A stretch of 47,600 bases of DNA from Pseudomonadota bacterium (GTDB taxonomy: Bacteria > Pseudomonadota > Gammaproteobacteria > Steroidobacterales > GCA-2729495). Below, one piece after another: positions 15,971-24,673 of the stretch. The stretch is from contig CAUJHF010000038.1 in the NCBI GenBank assembly GCA_963204745.1, positions 1-47,600 on the forward strand, in the 5' to 3' direction. Within the stretch, counting starts at the first letter, position 1, and the number at the start of each line of letters is the position of its first letter. Position numbers and translations under genes: made by a program. The notes under the pieces are model-generated. The model saw nothing but the letters and a program-made list of their open reading frames with translations, did not search any database and was not told where the DNA came from.

Positions 15971-16729
15971 TCAATTCCGCGGTGCGCGCCAGCCCGCTGC
16001 CCGCGCCTCCTCCTCCGAGCAGAACCAGCGTTCCCCCTTCGACTCGTCTATCCTTGTGTCCGCATAAGACGCGCTGCCGGGCACATGATAAATGCGTTTC
16101 CCGCCGGAGCCTATGTTGCCCTTGATCAGGCAGTCACCGGATTTCCTGCCTGGAGGCATCGGAACGCTTGCCGGTTCGGCGCGGATTGCAGCGACACAAT
16201 CTGCCACCGTACTGCCATCGTAGCTGGTGTAAGGGACACCGCGATCCCGATGACGCCACTCCCAGGGCGCATGCCGTTTGTTACCAGCTGATCGCCACAA
16301 CCCCAGCTGCTGGTCGCGGGCCTTCGCCTCCCACTCACAGTAATGCCGGTCGTCCCTGAACTCGCCGAGATACTGGCGGAAGGCCCAGGCATTGCCCCTC
16401 GCAACCATATCGAGATTGACGTTGCGCTCGCCAAGCATGACGACTGCGACCAGGCGGTCGTACCTGTCCTGCTCGACCGGTATCAGGTCAACCACCTTGC
16501 CGCCAATCAGTTGCCGCAGCGCCGATGCGGCGTCCATTCCGTAAGGCTGATTCTTCTCCGGTGCATCGATACCGTAGAAGCGGACGGTGATCGCCCCGCT
16601 CCTGAGCTTCACCTGGGCGGTATCGCCATCCGTAACGCGCGTTACCGTGCCGCGGAGAACGGTGTCGCCGTCCCGGGCGCAGGCGACCAGGGAGAGAACG
16701 AGGCAGCTGAGGAGGAGCAGAAAGCGCAT
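15971..16729 (-). CDS. Lipoprotein thermonuclease (SNase-like) with extra C-terminal domain
   Basis: A 252-aa predicted lipoprotein (MRFLLLLSCLVLSLVAC lipobox). The staphylococcal-nuclease domain at about residues 25-150 has VTRVTDGDTAQVKL, the catalytic-type VRFYGIDAPEKNQPYG, and the later RLVAVVMLGERNVNLDMV / GNAWAFRQY blocks. A separate C-terminal module of ~55 residues (CLIKGNIGSGGKRIYHVPGS then GERWFCSEEEARAAGWR) is found on many proteobacterial SNase proteins and likely assists substrate binding. It is anchored in the envelope, where it would degrade DNA or RNA. It lies 50 nt downstream of the LLM pair. Confidence 0.92.
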   Translation of the reverse strand: MRFLLLLSCLVLSLVACARDGDTVLRGTVTRVTDGDTAQVKLRSGAITVRFYGIDAPEKNQPYGMDAASALRQLIGGKVVDLIPVEQDRYDRLVAVVMLGERNVNLDMVARGNAWAFRQYLGEFRDDRHYCEWEAKARDQQLGLWRSAGNKRHAPWEWRHRDRGVPYTSYDGSTVADCVAAIRAEPASVPMPPGRKSGDCLIKGNIGSGGKRIYHVPGSASYADTRIDESKGERWFCSEEEARAAGWRAPRN

Positions 16730-16779
16730 CGGGCAAGTATGCCGCCATATCGGCGTTGCCGGATGAAATGGCGGGATGT

Positions 16780-17790
16780 TCAGCTGAGTTCCGGCACCAC
16801 CCGCTCGCCGATCAACCTGATCGAAGCCGCCGGGTCTGCGTACAAACGCAGCGCTACGCTGCTGAGCCCCGCATCGCGCAGCTTTCGCAGCTTGTCGATG
16901 ACAGGCTCCATATCGTCAGGTGAGCCTGAAACCGTGAGCTTGTCGACCATCGTGTTGAGCACACGGTCAGGCACGCCTTCGACCAGGTGACTGCCGGCGG
17001 CAAAGGCCCGGGCAAAAGCGGCCTCACTGGCCATCACGAGATCGACATCCGGCGGATCCAGAAATCCGGCAAGCAGCCAGGGGCGAAAGATGCCCCGCAA
17101 CAGGAGCCAGCGGCGTGCCTCACGCAGCGCATGGTCGCGATCCGGACAGACATGCCAGGCGGTGAAGGCGTTGGTCGCAAATGCGGGTCGCTGGCGGCCA
17201 TGTGAATCGAGCGCGGCGTCGAGTGTGGCGATAGCCTGTGCCGCCGGACCCGGCGGCATGTCGCTCATCATGATGCCGTCGGCACAACGTGCCGCCATGC
17301 GCAGCATCTGCTGCTGGCTTGCGCCGACATGGATGGCGGGCGCCGCGGACTCCAGCCAGCGCAACTGCAGATTGCGAACGCGGAACAGCTCGCCGGCATA
17401 GCTGATGCGTTCACCACTGGCGGCAGCCCGGATAATCTCGACACACTCGCGCACGGCACGCACACGACGCTCAGGACGGATGTCGAGGGCCTGCAGCACT
17501 TCGCCGCCGCCACCGATGACGATCCGCGCACGGCCTGCAGCCATCTCGTTCAGCGTGAGCAGGGCCGAGGCGATCTTCACCGGATGCGTGTCGAAGGGAT
17601 TCACCGCGATGGGCCCGAGGCGGATACGCGAGGTGGTCTGCGCCAGCAGCGCCATGTTGGCAAAGGGGTCGCGAGAATCGAGCAGACTCGATACCCACAC
17701 ACCGTTGATGCCGCAGTTTTCGGCGAGCTGGCCGAGTTCGGCCAGTTCTCGCGCCCTGGCACGCGCATCGAGGATTACATCGATCTGCAC
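16780..17790 (-). CDS. LLM-class flavin/F420-dependent oxidoreductase B
   Basis: A 336-aa paralogue of the LLM proteins at 11405 and 40586 (VQIDVILDARARARELAELG, GPIAVNPFDTHPVKIASALL, IVIGGGGEVLQALDIRPERR, LRMAARCADGIMMSDM, TAWHV). I chose GTG at 17788-17790, 8 nt after GGGAGA, because it aligns with the MQID/MRID start of its paralogues; the open frame extends much further upstream but there overlaps the preceding gene out of frame. It lies 37 nt after the different LLM gene at 17828, so the two enzymes are probably co-expressed. The substrate is unknown. Confidence 0.87.
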   Translation of the reverse strand: MQIDVILDARARARELAELGQLAENCGINGVWVSSLLDSRDPFANMALLAQTTSRIRLGPIAVNPFDTHPVKIASALLTLNEMAAGRARIVIGGGGEVLQALDIRPERRVRAVRECVEIIRAAASGERISYAGELFRVRNLQLRWLESAAPAIHVGASQQQMLRMAARCADGIMMSDMPPGPAAQAIATLDAALDSHGRQRPAFATNAFTAWHVCPDRDHALREARRWLLLRGIFRPWLLAGFLDPPDVDLVMASEAAFARAFAAGSHLVEGVPDRVLNTMVDKLTVSGSPDDMEPVIDKLRKLRDAGLSSVALRLYADPAASIRLIGERVVPELS

Positions 17791-17827
17791 GGTCACTCTC
17801 TCCCTGTGCTGCAGCCTGGCGTCGTAC

Positions 17828-18880
17828 TCAGAGCAGCTCGTCCGCCACCAGCCGCAGCGCTTCAACGGAAGCACGCGCCAGCAGCATCGAACCGATCTCG
17901 CCGCGCGCACCGGCCGCTTTCCAGACGGCGAGGCGTTCGCGGATGCGCGCCGCCGACCCGACCAGTGAGATGGCATCGACCAGCCGGTCGGGCACCGCCG
18001 CTGCGGCTTCATCCTTGCGGCCGGCGAGATACAGCGTCTGGATCTGCTCCGCTTCGGCCTCGTAACCCATGCGCCGCACATAATCTGTATAGAAATTTTT
18101 CTGGCGCGGCCCCATGCCGCCGATATACAGGGCGAGATACGCCCGAACCGGTGCCCGGCAGGCATTGAGGTCGTCACCCAGCACGACAGGCACGAAGGGT
18201 GCGACATCGAAATCAGCCAGTGTGCGTTGCTGACCGGGTTCCTGGCTGCCCTTGGCAAAGCCTGCGGCCAGATGCGGGCCGATGAGGTCGAATCGCTCCG
18301 GATCCATCCAGATCGGGAACACGCCGTCGGCGACCTCGGCTGCCGTGCCCAGGCCGGCCGGCGTGACCGCCGCCGTGTATATGCGCAGCTGTGCGTCGGC
18401 GTGCAGGATGCTCTGCATCGGCCGCCCTAGCCCGGTGCCATCGGTACCTTTATAAGGAATCTGGTAGTGATAACCATCGTGACGCAGCGGCGCGCGACGG
18501 CTGGCGATCTGGCGAACGATATCGATGTATTCGCGGGTACGGGTCATCGGCCGGCCGTAGGGCACGCCGTACCAGCCTTCGACCACGCGCGGACCGGAAG
18601 GCCCGAGGCCGAGCAGGAAGCGCCCGCCGGACAGCGCGTTCAGTGTCATCGCCGTCATCGCGGCACAGGTCGGCGTGCGCGCCGGCATCTGCATGATCGC
18701 GGTACCCACACGGATGCGCGTGGTGCGCGCCAGGATCCAGCTCGCCACTGAAACAGCATCGCTGCCGTAGGCTTCGGAAGTCCAGACGGAGTCGTAACCC
18801 AACCGCTCGGCTTCGAGGATCTCGTCCATCGGGACGTTCAACGCCGCCGGCGAATAGCCGGCCACCAGACCCAGACGCAT
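17828..18880 (-). CDS. LLM-class F420-dependent oxidoreductase D (distinct subfamily)
   Basis: A 350-aa luciferase-like oxidoreductase more similar in layout to actinobacterial F420-dependent LLM enzymes than to its three neighbours in this window: MRLGLVAGYSPAALNVPMD, AERLGYDSVWTSEAYGSDAV, TRIRVGTAIMQMPARTPTCA and SGGRFLLGLGPSGPRVVEGW. ATG at 18880 follows GGAG by 8 nt. It is the upstream member of a two-gene LLM pair (37-nt gap). F420 use is an inference from family and from the fbiC operon. Hydride transfer to an unsaturated or carbonyl substrate would be expected. Confidence 0.87.
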   Translation of the reverse strand: MRLGLVAGYSPAALNVPMDEILEAERLGYDSVWTSEAYGSDAVSVASWILARTTRIRVGTAIMQMPARTPTCAAMTAMTLNALSGGRFLLGLGPSGPRVVEGWYGVPYGRPMTRTREYIDIVRQIASRRAPLRHDGYHYQIPYKGTDGTGLGRPMQSILHADAQLRIYTAAVTPAGLGTAAEVADGVFPIWMDPERFDLIGPHLAAGFAKGSQEPGQQRTLADFDVAPFVPVVLGDDLNACRAPVRAYLALYIGGMGPRQKNFYTDYVRRMGYEAEAEQIQTLYLAGRKDEAAAAVPDRLVDAISLVGSAARIRERLAVWKAAGARGEIGSMLLARASVEALRLVADELL

Positions 18881-18927
18881 GAGGATTCTCCGGGAGTACC
18901 GCTCCCCGGAGCAGTATAGGCGGAGAT

Positions 18928-19524
18928 TCAGGCCCGCTGGCGGCGGTCGCCGCCAGCAGACTGGTATTGGTCGAGGAGGCGGGCCAGCTCGTCGCGTTCG
19001 CGCTGCAGGTCGGCCATCTGGGTGGTGGTCAGGGTGGTACCGGAGTCTGCGACTTCAAGCTCGGTGCGTGCATCGCGAAGGTCCAGGCTGATACGTGACA
19101 GCTCTTCGGTACGCGCATCCAGATCGGCAAGCAGCGCTTCCTGACGCACCGCTGCATCCTTGAGTCCGCTTTGCAGGCATTCGATCTGCGCGTCGCGCTC
19201 GGCGACGCGCCCGCGCAGCGCATCAATCTCGGCTTTGCCGGCCTTCGCCGCATTCAGGAACTGTTCACGCTCGATGCGGCCCTGGTCGACGAGCCGCTGC
19301 GTAACGCGCAGCTCTTCGAGCAATGTCTGAATCTTCCTGTCGGTTTCCGGCGCAACCTCGGGCACCTTGTTCGCGCCAGGGAAAGCCGGCGCACGTGAAT
19401 CGTTGCCGAACAGGCTTTCCTTGAGAGGCCCCTCGCCCGACCGCATGATGATGAAAGCGATTGCGATTCCGCTCAGAACCAGGCCGAACAGCAGACCGAT
19501 ACCGATGAGACCGAGGTAGGCCAT
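18928..19524 (-). CDS. Membrane-anchored coiled-coil protein, second of a pair
   Basis: 198 aa: an N-terminal transmembrane helix (LIGIGLLFGLVLSGIAIAFI), a short linker, then an almost continuous coiled coil (PETDRKIQTLLEELRVTQRL through LQRERDELARLLDQYQ). I do not recognise a named family. It shares architecture and C-terminal wording with the gene immediately upstream (TTTQMADLQRERDELARLL versus VIDQIERLTRERDDLNTMV), so the pair looks like an old duplication. Start and upstream stop overlap by 1 nt (ATGA type). A structural or scaffold role at the inner membrane is a guess. Confidence 0.75.
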   Translation of the reverse strand: MAYLGLIGIGLLFGLVLSGIAIAFIIMRSGEGPLKESLFGNDSRAPAFPGANKVPEVAPETDRKIQTLLEELRVTQRLVDQGRIEREQFLNAAKAGKAEIDALRGRVAERDAQIECLQSGLKDAAVRQEALLADLDARTEELSRISLDLRDARTELEVADSGTTLTTTQMADLQRERDELARLLDQYQSAGGDRRQRA

Positions 19525-20099
19525 CAGTGGTCAACCAGCTGATCACGCCGCAGTCCGGAGCGCTCCGGATCCCGGGACTTCATGTCGAGCTCGCGCCGCA
19601 GGGCTTCTACCATGGTATTCAGATCGTCGCGCTCACGGGTGAGTCGTTCGATCTGGTCGATGACGACATCCGAACCGACCTGCGACACATCCAGCTCGGT
19701 CTTCACATCACGCAGCTGCACATGGGTACGCACCATTTCTTCGGCACGATCGGCAAGTTCCTTGCGCAGCTCCGCAGTCTTCCGGCATTCGTGCTGCATT
19801 TCGGCTGTGAGCTTGCGCACCAGCTCATGTTGGCGCGCAGTCTCATCCCTGAGAGCAGCCAGTTCAGCTGTCGTGCTATTGAGTTGCCCGGTCAGCGCCT
19901 GACGTTCATTGACAGCATCATCCGCGGCGCGCTGCGAGACGCGTAGATCGGCTTCGAGGCCGCGAATCCTGTGATGGAGGGTATCGACCGTACCGCCTGA
20001 GCGACGGCCGGCCTGCCAGACCTTGACGGCAATGGCGAGCACCAGGCTGGTGGCAAGCGCTGCCAGCAGGCCGAGGCTGATGAGGGTCCAGTCCAACAT
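19524..20099 (-). CDS. Membrane-anchored coiled-coil protein, first of a pair
   Basis: 191 aa from ATG 20099 (MLDWTLISLGLLAALATSLV membrane helix), then a long coiled coil with many Arg, Glu and Leu residues (RIRGLEADLRVSQRAADDAV, LAALRDETARQHELVRKLTA). The longer reading from 20141 adds 14 residues lacking membrane or coil character. The C-terminus (SRDPERSGLRRDQLVDH) is basic. It overlaps the paralogue downstream by 1 nt. The family is unknown; LapA- or RmuC-like scaffolds have a similar shape but no diagnostic motif is seen. Confidence 0.75.
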   Translation of the reverse strand: MLDWTLISLGLLAALATSLVLAIAVKVWQAGRRSGGTVDTLHHRIRGLEADLRVSQRAADDAVNERQALTGQLNSTTAELAALRDETARQHELVRKLTAEMQHECRKTAELRKELADRAEEMVRTHVQLRDVKTELDVSQVGSDVVIDQIERLTRERDDLNTMVEALRRELDMKSRDPERSGLRRDQLVDH

Positions 20100-20180
20100 A
20101 GGCCGGAGAGTAGCCGCTGGTCGCCGGTCGCGGCCATGCACCAGTTCTCACAACGTCGCGGCACGCGCCGGAAACGGAAG

Positions 20181-22133
20181 CTACTTCACGGGCAGTGCGT
20201 AGGCGAGCACATAATCATCGACACCCTTGGCGTCATACCAGGAGTGTCCGCCGGCTGCGAACACCACATACTGCCGGCCATCGACCTCATAGGTCATCGG
20301 TGTGGCCATCGCCGAGGTCGGCGCCCGCATTTCCCACAGCTCCTCGCCGGTCTCTATATCGTAGGCATGCACACGGTTATCGGCAGTGGCGCCGATGAAG
20401 ATCAGTCCGCTTCCGGTAACGATGGGTCCACCGGCTGAGGGCCCGCCGAGATTCAGCGGGATCGGAAACGGCATCAGCTTGTCGAGCCGGCCAAAGGGGA
20501 TCTTCCAGCGAATCTCGCCGCTGACCATATCGATGGCCACCAGCATGTTCCATGGTGGCGCAGTACATGGGGTAAAGGACGGCGACATCAGCGGCCCCTG
20601 CTTGACGCCGTAAGGTGTATCGCCAAGATAGCCCGGACCCTGCATCGGCGCGCCGGCCTCCGGCCGTTTCGCATACTCGGGATCCACGTCCGCCTTGGAG
20701 ATCAGCTTCACGTAGTAGGGAATCTGCGACACCGGCGTGATCAGCAGGTTGCGCTGTGGATCGTATGCCCCGCCACCCCAGTTGGGCCCGCCCCCGGGTT
20801 GCGGATAGAGAATCGTGCCGGTGCTCATGATCGGCTCGTACTGACTGCCATGGCGCATCGACTCGATCTTCTTGCGACAGGCGTTCCTGTCGAAAATCGT
20901 AAAGCCCCAGGCATCATCGGCCGAGATGGTATTGCGCACCAGCACCGGCGGCTTTACCGGAAAGGGCTGGGTCGGCGACAGTTGCTCGCCCTCGATATCG
21001 GTGTCGGTCGGCACCGGGCGCTCCTCGATCGGGAACAGCGGTTCACCGGTCTCGCGATTGAACGCAAATACCATGCCGGTCTTGACCAGCTGGATTACGG
21101 CCGGAACCTTGCGGCCGTCGCGGTCGATGCCGGTGAGGATCGGCGTTGAACCGGCATCACGGTCCCATACATCGTGGTGCAGGGTCTGAAAGTGCCAGAC
21201 CACCTCGCCGGTTGATCCGCGCAGGGCGATGATCGAATTCGCATACTCATTATTGCCCGGCCGGTGCACGCCCCAGTAGTTGGGCGCAGGAGATGCCGTC
21301 GGCACGAACAGGAGGTCGCGCGGACTGTCCGCCGACATCGGCACCCAGGTGTTCGCGCCACCGACCTGCTGCGGCGTCGGCGTCAGCCCGGTGGACGCAT
21401 CGCGGACCAGCGGATCAAAACTCCAGAGCAGCGCACCGGTGCGCGCGTCGAAGCCGCGTATGGCGCCATTCACTGACGATGAGGTCTTGAACTTGTTGGA
21501 GAACGAAGACACGGCCACCACATCCCTCACCACTGTCGGCGGCGAAACGAGCTGGGTGAGTTGTGTTCCGTCGGCGGGCACCAGGGATCTGATCAGCACA
21601 TCGACGTCCACCTGTCCCTGCATACCAAAACCGGCGCACAACTTGCCGTCCCGGGCATCCATGGCGATCAGGCGCTTGTCAGCCGTGGCGAGAAACAGGC
21701 GGTGGGCACAGGCGGTACCCTCCGGCACCGCACTGTCAGCCCACCAGGCGACGCCCCGGCACTTGAAGCGCCCGGCGTACGGCGTCTTGTCGACCTTCGG
21801 GTCCATGGTCCAGCGTTCCGCACCACTGGCCGGATCGAGTGCGATCACCTTGCCGAAAGGATCGCAGACCACCAGATGTCCGCCGGCCGCCGCTGGCAGC
21901 AGCGTCGGTGTGGCCTGGAAGTCGATCATGGATTTCAGCGCCGGGTTGGCGGCTACCGCGCCGGTCCGGTATTGCCAGGCCAATTCCAGTTTGCCGACAT
22001 TGTCGCGATTGATCTGCTTCAGTGCCGAGTAGCGGCTCCCGCCCTCGTCGCCACCGTAGTACGCCCAGCCTTCGGCACCGGCTGCGGCGAGGTGCAGGAA
22101 CAAGGCAATGAAAACCGGCATGCGCTTGTACAT
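20181..22133 (-). CDS. PQQ-dependent dehydrogenase (quinoprotein)
   Basis: A 650-aa eight-bladed-propeller quinoprotein with a signal peptide (MPVFIALFLHLAAAGAEG), hence periplasmic. Family features are GWAYYGGDEGGSRYSALKQI then NVGKLELAWQYRTG at the start, the blade motif GSTGEVVWHFQTLHHDVWDR with DAGSTPIL, and the late MVSGEIRWKIPFGRLD, GLIFIGATADNRVHAYDIET and VVFAAGGHSWYDAK segments. No cytochrome c domain and no N-terminal membrane bundle are present, so electrons must go to a separate acceptor. ATG 22133 follows GGAG by 10 nt. The substrate (sugar, quinate or alcohol) is not decidable. It lies 31 nt after the chorismate-lyase gene. No pqq biosynthesis genes are in view. Confidence 0.92.
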   Translation of the reverse strand: MYKRMPVFIALFLHLAAAGAEGWAYYGGDEGGSRYSALKQINRDNVGKLELAWQYRTGAVAANPALKSMIDFQATPTLLPAAAGGHLVVCDPFGKVIALDPASGAERWTMDPKVDKTPYAGRFKCRGVAWWADSAVPEGTACAHRLFLATADKRLIAMDARDGKLCAGFGMQGQVDVDVLIRSLVPADGTQLTQLVSPPTVVRDVVAVSSFSNKFKTSSSVNGAIRGFDARTGALLWSFDPLVRDASTGLTPTPQQVGGANTWVPMSADSPRDLLFVPTASPAPNYWGVHRPGNNEYANSIIALRGSTGEVVWHFQTLHHDVWDRDAGSTPILTGIDRDGRKVPAVIQLVKTGMVFAFNRETGEPLFPIEERPVPTDTDIEGEQLSPTQPFPVKPPVLVRNTISADDAWGFTIFDRNACRKKIESMRHGSQYEPIMSTGTILYPQPGGGPNWGGGAYDPQRNLLITPVSQIPYYVKLISKADVDPEYAKRPEAGAPMQGPGYLGDTPYGVKQGPLMSPSFTPCTAPPWNMLVAIDMVSGEIRWKIPFGRLDKLMPFPIPLNLGGPSAGGPIVTGSGLIFIGATADNRVHAYDIETGEELWEMRAPTSAMATPMTYEVDGRQYVVFAAGGHSWYDAKGVDDYVLAYALPVK

Positions 22134-22164
22134 GTTTAACAGTCTCCTGCGTGGCAAATCGTGT

Positions 22165-22800
22165 TCAGTCGGATGGCAGCCTGGCGCCGAGCGCCGGTAC
22201 CGGAACCGCAATCGGCCGCCAGGCAAAGCGTTCGGTAATCATCATCAGCGGCCGACCCCGTGCAGTCACCCGGTAGCTGCGCGTCAGGAAATCACCGTCG
22301 GTCAGGGCGGCTACCGGCGCCGGCAGTGACGTCATTTGTTCGCGGCCGTACCAGAGTCCTTCGCGTCGGCTGTCGAGTCCGCTGGCCAGCAGGAGCTGGC
22401 CCAGTCCGGCGATACCCGCCTCCAGCGCCCCGCGCATCGTCACCGGAAGGCAGTCAACACTGATCCTCGACTCGGCATAGGCGAAAAAGCCGCGACTGCG
22501 CGCCCCGCTCAGCAATACGGCCCGCTCGGTCACCGTCGCATTGGCCGGCAGATCAAGCCAGCGATCAGCGACAGCGAGCTTCTCCGGACGCTGCCACAGG
22601 CGGGTCACCACCACCGGCTCCAGCGCCCATGCCTCCAGAAAAGTGGTAACCGTGCCATCGATCACCAGCAAGACCCGTTGCAGCGGTGTCAGTTCAGCCG
22701 CAATGATGGATTCAAGATTGGCCGGCCGGTCTGCCTGAGCAAGAAAAAATCCCGCGACCGGATCAAAACGCGCCGGATCGGACTGCGATTGTTGTGTCAT
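22165..22800 (-). CDS. Chorismate pyruvate-lyase family protein (UbiC/DUF98-like)
   Basis: 211 aa with the chorismate-lyase-superfamily pattern: LTPLQRVLLVIDGTVTTFLE, ATVTERAVLLSGARS, FAYAESRISVDCLP and, at the C-terminus, RSYRVTARGRPLMMITERFA. True chorismate lyase releases pyruvate and 4-hydroxybenzoate, the ring precursor of ubiquinone; the DUF98 branch is similar but often uncharacterised. It is the first gene of the long minus-strand run and divergent from the ompA-type gene; the minus strand has a TATACT box at 22836-22831. The PQQ dehydrogenase follows at 31 nt. Confidence 0.85.
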   Translation of the reverse strand: MTQQSQSDPARFDPVAGFFLAQADRPANLESIIAAELTPLQRVLLVIDGTVTTFLEAWALEPVVVTRLWQRPEKLAVADRWLDLPANATVTERAVLLSGARSRGFFAYAESRISVDCLPVTMRGALEAGIAGLGQLLLASGLDSRREGLWYGREQMTSLPAPVAALTDGDFLTRSYRVTARGRPLMMITERFAWRPIAVPVPALGARLPSD

Positions 22801-22851
22801 CAGGACTGATGCATCTGTGCAGAGACCGCCAGTATAGTAGCCAGGCGCATG

Positions 22852-22879
22852 TTGACGCCTGTTTGACCGGCCGTATACT
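22852..22879 (+). promoter_or_regulatory. Sigma70-type promoter for the OmpA-family gene
   Basis: TTGACG (22852-22857), a 16-bp spacer, then TATACT (22874-22879): five of six matches in each box. It lies about 100 nt before the ATG of the ompA-type gene, leaving a ~90-nt leader that contains a CCCGGGTTGCCCGG inverted repeat. Predicted from sequence only. Confidence 0.65.
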
Positions 22880-22978
22880 GGCCGGAGACCACAATGTGAA
22901 CACCCGGGTTGCCCGGCGCAAGTGTCTCCCGCCTGCTAGCCTCGCATTAAACAAGAACACTGCTTAGGAGCCTGCGTG

Positions 22979-24067
22979 ATGAAGCGTTTCCTGATACCTC
23001 TCGCTCTGGGTCTGGCCAGCACGCCGCTGATGGCCGGCACGTCACTGCTGGACGCCAACGAATACAGCGTCTGGAACGCAGGCGTCGCCGCAACCTTTGC
23101 CGATTACAAGTTTGACGACAACTCGGTCGATGACAGCACCGTCGGATTCAAACTCTACGGCGGCTACCGCATCAACAAGTGGTTCGGCCTCGAAGCCGCC
23201 TATCACAGCTTCGGCGACTTCTCCGAAGCACCGCCGTCGCCGGCTGCTGCAGTTGATGTGCGCCTGGATGGATACAGCGGGTCGGTGCTCCTCTATGCGC
23301 CGATCAACAGCGATGAGGTCGACCTTTATGCGAAAGCCGGCTACTACAACTTCGACCAGGAACTCGAACGCAACAACGTCGTCACCGCCAGCAATTCACC
23401 GGATGGGCTGCTGCTCGGTGCCGGCCTGATCGTCAACATCAGCAAGCAATTTGCCTTCCGCGCAGAGGGTGAGTGGTTTGATATCGACGACGGCGACCTG
23501 TGGGCCATCAACCTCGGTGCCGAGTACCGCTTCGGACGTGCACCTGAAGCCGCAGCGCCTGTTGCGATAGCGGCACCTGTCGCCGTCGTGGCTCCGCCGG
23601 CCGCTGTCGTTGCCGCTCCGGTCGTCAAGGACAGCGATGGCGATGGCGTTAACGACGATGTCGACGCGTGCCCGGATACGCCGGCCGGCGCAAAGGTTGA
23701 TGCCCGCGGTTGCGAGGAACAGCTGATCCTGCGTGGTGTTACCTTTGATTTCGACTCGGCGAAGCTGACGCCTGCCAGCCTGACGATCCTGGACTCGGTA
23801 GCCAACACCCTGACCAGGCGCCCGAACTTCAATATTGAAGTACGTGGACACACCGACAGCCATGGTGCCGATGACTATAACCTCAGGCTCTCGCAACAGC
23901 GGGCTGAAGCGGTGCGTGACTATCTGATCGAAAAAGGCACGCCTGCAACGCAGCTCACGGCCGCCGGCTTTGGTGAGGCGGACCCGATTGCAGACAACGG
24001 GACCGAAGAGGGCCGCGCTTTGAATCGCCGCGTGAGCCTGGAGTTTTCCGCGCAGGCCGGTCAATAA
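22979..24067 (+). CDS. OmpA-family outer-membrane protein with TSP3 repeat
   Basis: 362 aa. The signal peptide (MKRFLIPLALGLASTPLMAG) precedes an OmpA-like eight-stranded barrel to about residue 190, ending in EYRFGRAP. An Ala/Pro/Val linker follows, then a calcium-type thrombospondin-3 repeat (DSDGDGVNDDVDACPDTPAG) and an OmpA C-terminal peptidoglycan-binding domain (GVTFDFDSAKLTPASLTILD; EVRGHTDSHGADDYNLRLSQ; ALNRRVSLEF). It tethers the outer membrane to the cell wall. AGGAG at 22964-22968 serves ATG 22979; GTG 22976 is also possible. The barrel-only paralogue follows 12 nt later. Confidence 0.93.
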   Translation: MKRFLIPLALGLASTPLMAGTSLLDANEYSVWNAGVAATFADYKFDDNSVDDSTVGFKLYGGYRINKWFGLEAAYHSFGDFSEAPPSPAAAVDVRLDGYSGSVLLYAPINSDEVDLYAKAGYYNFDQELERNNVVTASNSPDGLLLGAGLIVNISKQFAFRAEGEWFDIDDGDLWAINLGAEYRFGRAPEAAAPVAIAAPVAVVAPPAAVVAAPVVKDSDGDGVNDDVDACPDTPAGAKVDARGCEEQLILRGVTFDFDSAKLTPASLTILDSVANTLTRRPNFNIEVRGHTDSHGADDYNLRLSQQRAEAVRDYLIEKGTPATQLTAAGFGEADPIADNGTEEGRALNRRVSLEFSAQAGQ

Positions 24068-24079
24068 GGAGCATTGTTC

Positions 24080-24631
24080 ATGAAACGCACAGCGGGAATT
24101 GCACTGCTTGGCCTGTATTCGCTGGCTGCCCAGGCCGGCCCGGCCGATCCGGGCTGGCTGGTCGGCATTTCCGGCATGCTCACCCGCTATGAGATCGATG
24201 GCAGCGTTTTTGACGACGAAGCCGTCGGCGCCAAACTGAGCGTTCAGTACCGTTTCAACAAGTACTTCGGCATCGAGGGCTCATGGCTCGAATCCGGCAA
24301 TTTCAGCGAAGACACAGATTCGGCCAATCCCGGCGGCAAGGTGGATGCAGATCTTGACGGAACGACCATCTATGCCATCGGCTACCTCCCCTTCGCTCCC
24401 GAAGACCTCCAGCTTTACGGCAAGGCAGGCTTCTACAACCTGAACCAGAATATCGACACTGACACCGGATCGAGGAGCCGCGGTGCTGACGGACTCACCT
24501 TCGGTGCCGGCACGCAAATCGCCGTGTCCAGCAAGGTCAGCCTGCGCCTCGAAGGCGACTGGTTCGACCTGGATGGCGGTGACTTCTGGGCCGTCAGCCT
24601 CGGCGTCAACTACCGCTTCGGCCAGCCCTGA
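24080..24631 (+). CDS. OmpA-like beta-barrel protein lacking the periplasmic domain
   Basis: 183 aa from ATG 24080 (AAGGAG 8 nt upstream). A signal peptide (MKRTAGIALLGLYSLAAQAG) is followed by a barrel homologous to the first half of the preceding protein: VQYRFNKYFGIEGSWLESGN matches its YRINKWFGLEAAYHSFGDF, and SLRLEGDWFDLDGGDFWAVS matches AFRAEGEWFDIDDGDLWAIN. It ends in YRFGQP, so there is no linker or OmpA domain. It is co-transcribed with the full-length paralogue. A small outer-membrane barrel of unknown ligand. Confidence 0.87.
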   Translation: MKRTAGIALLGLYSLAAQAGPADPGWLVGISGMLTRYEIDGSVFDDEAVGAKLSVQYRFNKYFGIEGSWLESGNFSEDTDSANPGGKVDADLDGTTIYAIGYLPFAPEDLQLYGKAGFYNLNQNIDTDTGSRSRGADGLTFGAGTQIAVSSKVSLRLEGDWFDLDGGDFWAVSLGVNYRFGQP

Positions 24632-24646
24632 TACCTTTCCATGGCA

Positions 24647-24673
24647 GCACGGGGTACGTCCTGTACCCCGTGC
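24647..24673 (+). terminator. Strong hairpin after the OmpA-pair operon
   Basis: Perfect 11-bp stem GCACGGGGTAC / GTACCCCGTGC with loop GTCCT, 16 nt after the last stop. No T-run follows, so it may protect the mRNA 3' end or act with Rho rather than as a classical intrinsic terminator. The remaining ~200 nt up to the secretin gene show no other clear element. Confidence 0.6.

Noticed and set aside
17790-18258. N-terminal extension of LLM B into the preceding gene
   Set aside because: The extension is an out-of-frame reading of LLM D; paralogues begin at the M-Q-I-D equivalent and a GGGAGA site precedes GTG 17788-17790.
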